From: Eunapius fragilis
Lineage: Eukaryota; Porifera; Demospongiae; Spongillida; Spongillidae
Direction of reading: 5' to 3'
NCBI GenBank assembly: GCA_963681505.1
Contig: OY811973.1
Coordinates: 1,014,694-1,078,693 of the forward strand
Length of the DNA: 64,000 nucleotides
The position numbers and the translations under genes are program-made. The stretch's first letter is position 1. Every line of letters begins with the position of its first letter. Below are positions 22,045 through 39,789 of the stretch, one piece after another. The notes under the pieces were generated by a model. The model had not been told where the DNA came from and made no database searches. It saw only the letters and a list, made by a program, of their open reading frames with translations.

Positions 22045-22865
22045 GAACTTACAGAGATGGCATCCATCTTCAGTGAAGATGAGATGGGAATAATTTCATT
22101 TGGGGTCACTCACAAGTTGGTCAGGCATTGGGGAACTACGCGTGGCGTTGGGTTCCCCATCCTCACATGTACACACCTTCCCAATGGGAACAGGGAATTG
22201 TCATCAGAATGTCTGGATCTGCTTTAGAACTTAACAAAGGGTGGCATCCATCTTCAGTGAAGATTGTATGAGAATTGTTTCATTTGGGGATTACACGTTG
22301 GCCAGGCATTGGGGAACTATGCGTTGCATTGGGCTCCCCATCCTCAAATGTACACACCTTCCCTGTGAGGTGGCATCCATTTTCAGTGAAGATATGTGAA
22401 TAATTTCATTCGGGGGTCGCAAGTCGGTCAGGCATTGGGGAACTACGCATGCATGGTATTGGGCCACCCATCTTCACATGTACACACCTACCCTGTGGGA
22501 ACAGGGAATTGTCATCAGAATGTCTGGATCCGCTTTAGAACTTAGCCATCTTCAGGGAAAATGTAATGTGAATAATTTCATTTGGGGGTCACTCACAAGT
22601 CAGTCAGGCATTGGGGAACTACGCGTGGCGTTGGGTTCCCAATCCTCACATGTACACATCTACCCTGTGGGAACAGGGAACTGTCATCAGAATGTCTGGA
22701 TCTGCTTTCATAGGTGGCATCTATCTTCAGTGAAGATGATATGTGAATAATTTTATTTGGGGGTCACTAACTAGTCAGTCATGCATTAGGGAGCTACGTG
22801 TGGCGTTGAGTCCCCCATCCTGACATGTGCACACCTACCCTGTGGGAACAGGGAACTGTCATATT
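22045..22865. repeat. Tandem repeat of ~130-180-bp units, five copies
   Basis: Copies start near 22062, 22243, 22372, 22545 and 22712 with GGCATCCATCTTCAGTGAAG. Each contains GTCAGGCATTGGGGAACTAC and CCTCACATGTACACACCT. Copies differ by indels. Confidence 0.85.
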
Positions 22866-22908
22866 GATATTAAATGTATCGTATTCCACTTACCACATTT
22901 CAGAACAG

Positions 22909-23034
22909 CAAATTGCCCAGGCAGGAAACACAAGTGACTGCGGTGTATATACATGTCTAGAGAGTTTATTTTTCATCGCAGACATTTCACTTTCAGGGTA
23001 TGGTGGAAAGGTTTCGTTTCCAAATGTTGTATGA
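22909..23034 (+). pseudogene. Ulp1-like cysteine protease fragment (C48 active-site region)
   Basis: After an acceptor-like TTTCAG at 22901-22906 the frame reads EQQIAQAGNTSDCGVYTCLE, matching the Q-x6-D-C-G-V-(F/Y) active-site segment of Ulp1/SENP proteases (Gln of the oxyanion hole and catalytic Cys). The catalytic His and Asp would lie upstream and were not found; a tandem repeat abuts this exon. Ulp1-like domains are frequent in transposon-encoded proteins. Fragment or orphan exon. Confidence 0.5.
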
Positions 23035-24257
23035 GCTCTCAGTTAGTGATTTGTTCCCTATGAAGATATCAACAGGTCAATTAATATTCAGGATAAAATA
23101 GCATGCATTACTGTCTTTTTTAAAAACTAGGTTTCATAAGAGAATGCTGTGGATAAGGTATGGCTTTGGTAGTGACATTAGCTTATTATTCTTTCTTGTT
23201 TACTTGGATAGGAAACACTACTTCATTGCCCATCAATACTCATTGTAAAACTGTTATTATACCTGACGACAGTAGGATATGCTACATGTGATGCATATAT
23301 TTTACGTTTTTCCCCCAGCTCCAGTGCATTGTAATGACAATAAAAGTGACACTGTTTCGAATCAAAATACCCCTGACCACAATGATAGCAGTAAGACAAC
23401 ATTCATAGTAGTGAAAGAGGCTGTTTAACCCTAACTCTAAGAATGTGGAGAAATTCTTTATTCCATCTTACTACAACAAGCCAGATGTGGATGATATATG
23501 TGCTCTGACGTGGGGTTTACATCATTATATGTTAAGTTCCTTCTCTCATTGAGAAGACCTTACACATAAGATCACCTACAGTTTTCATTAATACTCCTTG
23601 AAGTATATATAGTGAACAACGAATGCCCTTTCAGTAGAAACTTCATTAGGAAAGTTGTGAAGGGCATGCATACATGGAGGTAAATATATTTGTGATGTCA
23701 GTTCTATGCCTTGAGCATCATATATCGTAGCCAAGGATAAGAAATTTACTGATGGGACAAACTCAATCTGAATATCGCACACAACATCATGCACGAGCTT
23801 TCCAACAACTCAACAGAGTTGATAGAGACTGCATGGCCATTACAGAAGTGCCTGGATATGGTATGTGTATATCAGAATAATGGTCTTACAATATATAACA
23901 GTATGATTTAATATACAGGTATCAGAAATCTCCCTTTTCATAATAGAGGTAGAAAGCGATATTAACGCTACCGCGTCAGTTTCAGAATGACAAATTATTT
24001 CAAATTACAAATTAATTCATCGTTTGGCCTGAAGTAAGCTACATTCTTCAGTACTAGTAGCTAGTACTCATTCGGTGATTCCCTTTTCAGACTATCACCG
24101 CTCTTATAACGACCAAGTTTGATACAACCCGAGAAGCGGCTATTTCGCATGTCCTCACCCACACATTGCCCCCATAACTGCAAATACAAACCTAAGCATG
24201 GCACAATCAATGAATATTCAAAACGATCATTAGCCGTACGGCCTAATTGTAAGGGAT

Positions 24258-24486
24258 AATAGACAACTTCACGATCTGATTATTTTGTACTCCGGATGTG
24301 ATGTCACCTAGTCACTACGAAGAAGTCCGTTGTTGTCTCTTTGTTGTCTCTAGCTTTTACTGGGCCTCATATAGTTACATCGTTGTGGGGCCCAATAAAA
24401 GCTAGAGACAACAACGGACTTCTTCGTAGTGTCTAGATGACATCACATCCGGAGTACAAAATAATCAGATCGTGAAGTTGTCTATT
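24258..24486. mobile_element. Palindromic MITE, ~229 bp
   Basis: AATAGACAACTTCACGATCT at the left and its inverse at the right define a near-perfect foldback. Internal pairing extends through GTACTCCGGATGTGATGTCA and GACAACAACGGACTTCTTCG. No clear target duplication, no coding capacity. Confidence 0.7.
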
Positions 24487-25079
24487 GCTTGGAATGTGCG
24501 GCCGAAGAATGTGAGGCTGAATGTGCGGCTAACTTCAACGGGGTAGCGCATAGCCAGGTGTGTAACGTACGTATACTTTCCAAGTATCGAAACTATAATA
24601 CTGAAATACCACCACCCGGTTGCATGGCAACCAACCAATATATATACCACGTATAACATAGCCAATCATAACACACATAGAATATGACCAATCATGTAAG
24701 TTCTATACTTGCCACAGGTGGAAGGGGCAATATTCATTGCCACAGGCATTGACTATAGGTACCTGTATTAATTAAAGCTGATTTTATATTACACAATACA
24801 TGCACACGTCATGCAATACACTGCGGCAGGAAATCATCAAATGGTCATTTCACATTTGTTCATACAAAATGAAAGGAGCATGTAACTGCTAGAACCAATC
24901 TGAAGTTGATTGACAACCTGATGGGGAAAAGGGGGTGCATGACATAGTTACTAATCATCCATTCACCTGCTCACTCACCACACAAGCATAAACTTAACTG
25001 TATCCTGTTTCCTTAACATTGTGTTAATGTAACCATTTATGATGAGTATATGCCTGATATAAGGTAGCTGTTAGGGTTA

Positions 25080-25400
25080 AGCAGAGATATTTTCACTGTC
25101 ATTATTTTGCCCATTGAGGGGCAGCCGCCACAGCTGGTTGACTACTACATAGTCAGCAGAGACAAATGATGCCACTGGCTATCATTGGGTCGACCTGCAT
25201 TCCAAACCATTACGCTGATAATTGTTATAGGTGTGTATTGGGGTAGAAACCCAGAGGGTATAATACAATGCAAATACATTCAGCGAATATAAGTACAAAT
25301 GTGTGCATACAGATGGCCCAGAAGAGGTGAGTCAGACAAGTAGTGAACTGCAGTGGCTGATGTCTGAGTGAGTGACCCTTCCCAGACCTCTCTTATATAC
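25080..25400. repeat. Diverged copy of the sequence beside the DIRS-like element (43540-43800)
   Basis: Phrases in the same order, such as CAGCCGC, CATTGGGTCG, GTAGAAACCCAGAGGGT and GCATACAGATG, resemble 43590-43830. It could be an isolated terminal repeat of a related element. Similarity is patchy. Confidence 0.3.
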
Positions 25401-26289
25401 ATAATGCTGGGAACAAGACCCCTAAATGGTGGTGATTTATATATTAAAGGCAGGGATTATTGTGTGCTTAGCTAGGCCTATCTCAAGCTCACCTGTGGGT
25501 AGAGTTCACACCAAGGGAATTCATGTAACAGTGCTGCATGCAAATATTACCATAACAAACTTACAATGAACATTTATAATCAGTACATGTACAAAAGCTA
25601 TAGCGAATAGTACATGTACAACTATCAGGGCTCCAGCATATTTAAGGTTCATTAAAACTGGGCAATAATGGGCCTGTGCCAGTAATTGATGAGCCTATAA
25701 TATGCCTGGATCCACCACTGGTCATATGATTGCCAATCACCGAGTGACAACCTTTATTTCCAATATGCATTTAATGTAACATGAACATGACTTCACATTC
25801 ACCCTGCATGTTTATTTATGCAGGTTGGATGCTAATCACACTTTCTATCATGAGCTATCCATGCTTCTCCCTTCAACACCACGGCCATACAAGATCACGC
25901 ATACTGAGATGAATGATCTCCTAAGAAAGAAACATCCACAGAGTACCAGTACCACACAATGGAGTCTGAATGAAAGGTTAAGTGAAACAATTGAAGAACT
26001 CGTATAAGTACAATATAGGTTTAAAATAATAAATAAATAACTTCAGTGGCTGGCTTCCTTCAAATAGTAAACTGTGGGAGAGAAGCCCAACAGTACATGA
26101 AGAAGGGCAACAGTATAGGAATAAGAGGGACTGCCATGTGATTTAAAATGATAAGCCTATCAGATCACTTCCTTGGCTGCATGGCTTCCATAAAATAACT
26201 GGGAGAGAAGACCAACAGTATAGGAAGAAGACCAAAAGTATAGGGAGAAGACCAACAGTACCAACAGTATAGGGAGAAGGTAGCTAGCC

Positions 26290-26700
26290 TCCCCACCTTC
26301 CCTACGCTAGCCTCCTAGTGTAGGGAAGGTGAAGAGGCTAACGTAGGGAAGGTGAAGAGGCTAACGTAGGGAAGGTGGGGAGGCTAGCGTAGAGAAGGTG
26401 GGGAGGCTAGCGTAGGGAAGGTGGGGGGAGGCTAGAGTAGGGAAGGTGGGGAGGCTAGCGTAGGGAAGGTAGCGTAGGGAAGGTGGGGAGGCTAGCGTAG
26501 GGAAGGTGGGGAGGCTAGCGTAGGGAAGGTGGGGAGACTAGCGTAGGGAAGGTGGGGAGGCTAGCGTAGGGAAGGTGGGGGGAGGCTAGCGTAGGGAAGG
26601 TAGCGTAGGGAAGGTGGGGAGGCTAGCGTAGGGAAGGTGGGGAGGCTAGCGTAGGGAAGGTGGGGAGGCTAGCGTAGGAAGGTGGAGAGGCTAGCGTAAT
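26290..26700. repeat. 23-bp minisatellite (~18 copies)
   Basis: Unit GTAGGGAAGGTGGGGAGGCT plus AGC, with occasional GGGGGAG and truncated copies. Homogeneous in the middle. Confidence 0.92.
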
Positions 26701-26881
26701 AGGGAAGGTTAATCGCTTCAAGTATGCCCACGCAATTGCTTTTTGGTTGTCTACTTAACTTCTCCCTTGATCATTACGTCACGCTATATTTAGATATAAA
26801 CAGCGTCTTCAACAAAAATCTTGTTCCAAGACCGTCTGGACGTAGTGATTAAACTGTTTACTCGCTTACGTCATAGACGGT

Positions 26882-27427
26882 CTGGGTACGAGACTTTATT
26901 TTTTATTTTTATTTTTTATTAATTTTTTTATTTTTATTTTATATAACAAAAATAAATATAAATAAATAACACAATACAGGTAATCAGTTACACAAATGTG
27001 GGAACCTTGGCTTCGGCAACAACCAAGTCAATGGCACTGTGTGTGAATGGTCGTCCTTGTGAAGATCTGGCACCTCTAAGGCACATAATGGCAGAGCGCA
27101 ATAGGGAAAAACTAATGCAGCATCTTATCCATGCAATTGTAGCGCCATATGTTTGTTCTCTCTTTGTAGATAGAAGGGTGGCAATTCTCTTATATGTAAC
27201 TGAAGCATACTTTCCCATTCCTCCTGATGTGCTAAATACTAGAGGAGTGAATCACCCCAAAAACCTTGTGCGCTGATGTCAAGACGAGCACCGTCTTCAG
27301 AATTCGAAGTTTGATGTGACATCAGCTCTCCAGTTAGAGCTTGCAATGGTGGTTCTACACACACATTGGGACATACCTCAGTCAGCAGATTAGCTGTAAA
27401 ATCCCTCAGATCACTGGGTACGAGACT
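26882..27427 (-). mobile_element. 5'-truncated endonuclease-type retroelement, second family member, 14-bp target duplication
   Basis: CTGGGTACGAGACT occurs at 26882-26895 and 27414-27427. On the minus strand the insert ends in a long A-rich tail (T-rich 26896-26950 on plus). The coding remnant has LTEVCPNVCVEPPLQALTGE and EDGARLDISAQGFWG, then after an internal deletion GGMGKYASVTYKRIATLL and ISFSLLRSAIMCLRGARS. It belongs to the same protein class as 3987-4670 but to a clearly different family. Confidence 0.75.
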
Positions 27428-27463
27428 ACTATTACTTTGCAGCCATATTTGGATGTCATATAA

Positions 27464-29042
27464 ATGAATCGGTACGTTAAAACCTTCGTGCTGGTTATAT
27501 TTGTAGCGGCCGGTGGTATTCATATCTCCAGGCAACTTCTTGTTTGGCGGGAAGTAATCGAGGAGCCACGCTTGTGTGCGTACTCAACTAACAACACGTC
27601 CGACGTAGGACCTCCGCAATTAGACGCTGCAACTGCGAACCAATATGGAAGATGTGGTTATATGGATGATCCTAGCTCAGCCCCTCAGCTCTGGTCGCCC
27701 ATGAAGCACGTTGTTTTACGCTCAGTGTTCTGGGACCCGCGACAACCGAAGAGATTCGAGCAAGGCTTCTGGGTATTTCTGCTAGAAGCCGAGAAGCGAA
27801 TCGTGAAACAAAATTTGATCTTCGGGGTGGTGATTGGCAATCAAACATATACAAGCATTGACGTTCACGGACTTCGAATGAATCGGTACGTTGATATCGT
27901 TTGTAAGCAACTTACTCATTGCTACGTGATGCTGCGGTGCAACGCCCCATTTCAACCCAGCCCAACGCACGCGGCGGTGCTTTTCAGAGTGGAAAGTGAT
28001 GGGTGCATTTTGTCGGCCGAGTCGGAACGCCCAGTGTTAACCAGAAACTTATCTCAACCAAAACAAAACAACAGTGTAGTTAGCTGTTTGGCACCCGGGT
28101 ACGGCAACCCACGGTTCCTCCCTCATTGGCTGAAGTACGAGAGAGTCACGGGAGTGTCACACGTCCACTTGATTGGCGAGCAGTCCATCTTAGGAGCACT
28201 GGATCACCCTGATGTGAAAAGCGCCATTGAGGAGGGATTTCTAACTGTCGACATCTGGCCCAGGTGGTTCAGCATGTGGCAGATCTTTTATCACTCGCAG
28301 CTGCTGGCTTAGGGGGCTTGTCCAAACTATATTTGGAAAAATTAGCGTCATTGTGACGTTAGGGGGGGGGGGGGGGGGGGGGGAGGCTGTGACGTTAAGA
28401 AAAATTTTATTGTCCGCAAGTATTGTTTTATAATACGGAACATCTAGTTAGCTGCATCGCTGACTCCAGTTGCAGCAGTTACGTCTATTCAGACTACACT
28501 GTACATTCAGTAATGTTTCATGCTACTAATCTAACAAAAACGCTATGACGCTAAGAGGGGGGGGGGGGGGGGGGGGGTTAATATGTTAACGTCACAATGA
28601 CGCTAATTTTTCCAAACATAGTTTGGACAAGCCCCCTTACCACGACTGCCTTTATCGTTTCCTGGGTTCCTATGAATATATATTTACACACGACGCTGAC
28701 GACTTCTTTGTCCCGCTTCTTCAGGATCACAAGACGTTGGGCTACTATCTCTCCAGCCATTGTCCTAGGGGAACATGTAACTTCTCGTGGGAGGAATTTG
28801 TGCCACAAGAGGTGACTTTCACGGGACCCATAGGAGAGGACGGAAACGTGACCGACAAAGTGGCCTCCAAGCACAACAGAGTCCCACGCTTTGTGCCTAA
28901 ATCTGTACATCATATCGGCGACACATTCGAAGTGAACATTCACGGGGCGGAGCAGTTGAAGGAGGAAGGTTTTTTGTTAAAAACGTGCTGTTCTAGTAAG
29001 CAGATACCACGCACAGAGGCATACGTCGCCCACGTACATTAA
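27464..29042 (+). pseudogene. GT92-family glycosyltransferase, copy 2, interrupted by a MITE
   Basis: Nearly identical to copy 1: start ATG 27464, membrane anchor, GT92 domain with SCLAPGYGNPRFLPHWLKYE, then YHSQLLA immediately before the MITE, which brings a TAG stop (28310-28312). After the MITE (28640 on) the frame resumes with YHDCLYRFLGSYEY and the D-x-D motif THDADDFF, and runs to TAA 29040-29042. Without the MITE it would be a single-exon protein of about 418 residues, a normal length for GT92 enzymes. There is no other obvious lesion, so inactivation looks recent. Splicing out of the MITE cannot be excluded but its ends are not splice-like. Confidence 0.85.
28309..28639. mobile_element. 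325-bp MITE with TTA target duplication in GT92 copy 2
   Basis: GGGGGCTTGTCCAAACTAT at 28312 and the inverse ATAGTTTGGACAAGCCCCC ending 28636 are flanked by TTA on both sides. Copy 1 gives the empty site (GGCTTACCACG). Internal poly(G) tracts lie at 28362-28383 and 28557-28577. A 3-bp TTA duplication suggests the PIF/Harbinger group. Confidence 0.85.
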
Positions 29043-29577
29043 TAATATTGATCGAACGTGTTTTTACATGCATGTGCATGTATGGAACGACGACTTATAT
29101 TAGATCAACACCATGAATTTATAGGAGGAAACAAAACACCAATAAAATATCCGCTATTACTCATACGTTTTTGCCACACTGCAATGTGTCACGACCGAGC
29201 ACGATTTAGGCGTACGCACAATGACAAAAGTTCACAGATAATATGACTGGGGTGGTGATCAATACTGGTCATGTGTACAAGAAGCATCATGATGATGGCG
29301 GACCACGCTCTCTCGGGAAGTGTCAAACCAGAGATCAAACCGCGGCAAGAGTGGAGCGCTCTATAATACATTGCGAATTATAAAAGTTCAAAAGCGATTA
29401 GTATGTACCTGTAAGAGGTTCTAAACAATTGTATATATGTGTACACTGAAATGACCTGCTTGCCTGTGCATGATTGGTCCATTTTTTTATTTATCGGCAT
29501 GAAGTCCCCCCCCCCCCCCCCCCCCCCCTCCCCAAATTTACCCTGGGACGATAGGCGAATACAGAGGGTACACAATA

Positions 29578-30331
29578 CAGGGGCGGCTCGAACAGTGGAC
29601 TTTTGACATCTTCATTGTTTCCAGATATGATTGCAAAACGTAAACGTGATTAGGCATTGCGGGATGGGAAAAGCGTCTACATTGTATAACGTACGTAGCA
29701 CAATGTCACATGCCATTTGTTCCAAATATTAAACAAGTTTATTACGTGTAGGACCAAAAAGCCAGGCTGCGCGGGAATGCAGTGTAGGCTATAGACAAAA
29801 TGGGCCTTAACTAAACATGCCTCACGTGCCACGCACACCGTAATAGGTAAGATCAACCGGCGCGTGTTGATCGATGTAGGCGCGTGATGTGCATGCATAT
29901 GATGGAACATTGCGTTAAGCTTGTACAGTCGGACCTCGTTAAGAGAGCCACGTTTGTTCCCTGCGCTCTTACCATACTTAGGGCATAGATTGCACATTGT
30001 AGACATAGATAATGTGTGCCCGCATTAACCGTGAAATAATTTTCAATACATCAAACGAGGGAATGCGCTTATAACGAGTGCGCTCTTAACGAGGTCAGAC
30101 TGTAGAGTAAAGCTTGTAGATTTTAAGAGCGTGATACTGAAGTAGCGTTATAATTCAATAGCATGTGACATATTGCACAATGTTATGCAATGTAGACGCT
30201 ACTATATCGTAATCTTTCCCATCCAGCAACGCCTAAGTTTACGTTTGCAATTCCTAAAATAACAATGAATGATGTCAAAAGTCCACTGTGTTCCGAGGTG
30301 TGAAAGTCCACTGTTCCGAGCCGCCGTAGTG
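29578..30331. mobile_element. MITE with ~140-170-bp terminal inverted repeats
   Basis: The left end CAGGGGCGGCTCGAACAGTG and the right-end inverse (CTACGGCGGCTCGGAACAG) introduce long inverted arms that include GTAAACGTGATTAGGCATTG. Comparison with the unsplit repeat at 13.8 kb gives the approximate empty site (CACAATAATGCTTAAT). The target duplication is not clear. Confidence 0.65.
29934..30104. mobile_element. pogo/Tc1-mariner-like MITE, 167 bp, nested
   Basis: CAGTCGGACCTCGTTAAGAG at 29936 and the inverse of CAGTCTGACCTCGTTAAGAG ending at 30102 are bounded by TA dinucleotides. Termini of this form with TA duplication are typical of the pogo/Tigger branch. It lies inside the spacer of the larger MITE. 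Confidence 0.75.
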
Positions 30332-30584
30332 CTTAATTCGTCTGTTCACTTTCAAAGGAACAGACTTGTTCGACTGGAATCTTTAAAACGGCAAGAACAA
30401 CCTACAGAATGTTAGTGAGGTTTTGCTAATCGCAGTATTAACATCCAGCCAACAACCTTCATGCTATTAAGTGAAGGGAGAGAGACAGGGAACATTTTTT
30501 GCATAGGCACAATTGTTTGTCAGTGGAGTTTGAATTAATCTGGTCATTAACCGGTCGATAGAGGGGAAAAGGTCAAAGAGAAGG

Positions 30585-31030
30585 CCCCCCCCCCCCCCCC
30601 CCCACCCCCCAAAAGGCACATGTGGTCAAAGAGAAGGTCCCCCCACCCCCCAAAAGGCACATGTGGTCAAAGAGAAGGTCCCCCCACCCCCAAGGCACAT
30701 GTGGTCAAAGAGAAGTCCCCCCCCCCACCCCCCAAAAGGCACATGTGGTCAAAGAGAAGGCCCCCCCCACCTCCCAAAAGGCACATGTGGTCAAAGAGAA
30801 GGCCCCCCCACCCCCCAAAAGGCACATGTGGTCAAAGAGAAGTCCCCCCCCCACCCCCCAAGGCACATGTGGTCAAAGAGAAGGTCCCCCCACCCCCCAA
30901 AAGGCACATGTGGTCAAAGAGAAGGCCCCCCCACCTCCCAAAAGGCACATGTGGTCAAAGAGAAGGCCCCCCCCACCCCCCAAAAGGCACATGTGGTCAA
31001 AGAGAAGGTCCCTCCACCCCCCAAAAGTCG
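30585..31030. repeat. ~41-bp minisatellite (~11 copies)
   Basis: Unit AAAAGGCACATGTGGTCAAA followed by GAGAAGG and a C-rich run (CCCCCCCACCCCCC). The poly(C) length varies among copies, so all plus frames stay open (K-R-H-M-W-S-K-R-R peptides); these are not genes. Confidence 0.95.
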
Positions 31031-31364
31031 GATTGTGAGAATCTTTCTTCATGATCACAGTAGTGCATGGTACCATTGTGCCACAATGTTTCCATCCATT
31101 TAAGGAAGTTGATTTACTTAACTCCTTAAGCCAGATTAATAATCCACATCATCTAAATGTATGTACATGATTTGAGCTCACCAAAATGACTCATTGTATC
31201 CCCCTGATACATGTATGACATCATGTGATCACAGAGTTAACAATGCATATACGGAAACACATTGTAAAGTGCACGGGACATCCTTAAACAAGCAGCCAGA
31301 GTTAGTGACATATGTGGAGATTCTACCAACTGGTAGACATCAGTTGCAGGATCAGCCATTTCCC

Positions 31365-32015
31365 TGACCCACTGACCTTATAGCTCTCCCTGACCCGCTG
31401 ACCTTATAGTTCTCCCTGACCCACTGACCTTATAGTTCTCCCTGATCCGCTGACCTTATAGCTCTCCCTGACCCGCTGACCTTATAGCTCTCCCTGACCC
31501 GCTGACCTTATAGCTCTCCCTGACCCACTGACCTTATAGCTCTCCCTGACCCACTGACCTTATAGCTCTCCCTGACCCGCTGACCTTATAGCTCTCCCTG
31601 ACCCGCTGACCTTATAGCTCTCCCTGACCCGCTGACCTTATAGCTCTCCCTGACCCACTGACCTTATAGCTCTCCCTGACCCACTGACCTTATAGCTCTC
31701 CCTGACCCGCTGACCTTATAGCTCTCCCTGACCCACTGACCTTATAGCTCTCCCTGACCCGCTGACCTTATAGCTCTCCCTGACCCGCTGACCTTATAGC
31801 TCTCCCTGACCCGCTGACCTTATAGCTCTCCCTGACCCACTGACCTTATAGCTCTCCCTGACCCACTGACCTTATAGCTCTCCCTGACCCGCTGACCTTA
31901 TAGCTCTCCCTGACCCACTGACCTTATAGCTCTCCCTGATCCGCTGACCTTATAGCTCTCCCTAACCCGCTGACCTTATAGCTTTCTCTGACCCACTGAC
32001 CTTATAACTCTCCTG
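31365..32015. repeat. 26-bp minisatellite (~25 copies) downstream of MCM3
   Basis: Unit CTGACCCGCTGACCTTATAG plus CTCTCC, with a CCGCTG/CCACTG alternation. It ends about 175 bp from the MCM3 stop codon. Confidence 0.95.
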
Positions 32016-32190
32016 GAGTAGGAGGCAGATCCAGAATATTTTTTTGAATCTATGACCTCCAATTAAAGCCCACTCATACACAGAGTTCTTTCACATAGTA
32101 TAACATTTGAATAGCAATGTCCTTGATAACAAAGCTTTTATCTTTTCAACGCTACTACAGTACCAAAGGTGATAATGGTTACCATGGTTA

Positions 32191-39709
<7,519 letters not shown>

Positions 39710-39789
39710 CCTTTTTACGCGCCCCACAAAAAATTCCCGCCAAAGAAGTTATAAATTTAATGCGGAAATATACGGAGCCATCGTGCACG
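39710..39789. promoter_or_regulatory. Bidirectional MCM3/TSEN34 promoter with E2F site (block A)
   Basis: Eighty bases separate the MCM3 start (minus) from the TSEN34 start (plus). TTCCCGCCAAA at 39734-39744 is the reverse of TTTGGCGGGAA, a textbook E2F/DP site. MCM genes are classic E2F targets at G1/S in animals, so the site fits MCM3; whether it also drives TSEN34 is inference. The site is conserved in block B (60211-60221). Confidence 0.75.

Larger units (their letters stand above)
23035..26289. other. Gene-poor stretch with two weak exon candidates
   Basis: A frame ending TEVPGYG just before GTATGTGT (about 23745-23860) and an ORF at 25825-26007 (DANHTFYHELSMLLPSTPRP, preceded by TTTATGCAG) look exon-like. 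Their phases do not join simply and no family was recognised. The rest is AT-rich and non-coding to my reading. Confidence 0.3.
29385..30478. repeat. Dispersed repeat family, copy 3, split by a MITE
   Basis: Left part 29385-29577 and right part 30332-30478 match 13551-13978. The sequence between them is the inverted-repeat element described next. Confidence 0.7.

Noticed and set aside
9385..27427. Recurring CTGGGYACGAGA motif (near 9390, 16092, 26882, 27414)
   Set aside because: Two of the four are explained as a target duplication; the other two may be chance or an old MITE end, with no consistent inverse partner found.
30620..31103. Plus-strand ORFs with K-R-H-M-W-S-K-R-R repeats
   Set aside because: Products of the 41-bp minisatellite with variable poly(C) lengths; no gene-like features.
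31365..32015. Regular 26-bp repeat array as a possible CRISPR array
   Set aside because: Units are head-to-tail with no unique spacers, and the surrounding genes are animal genes with introns.
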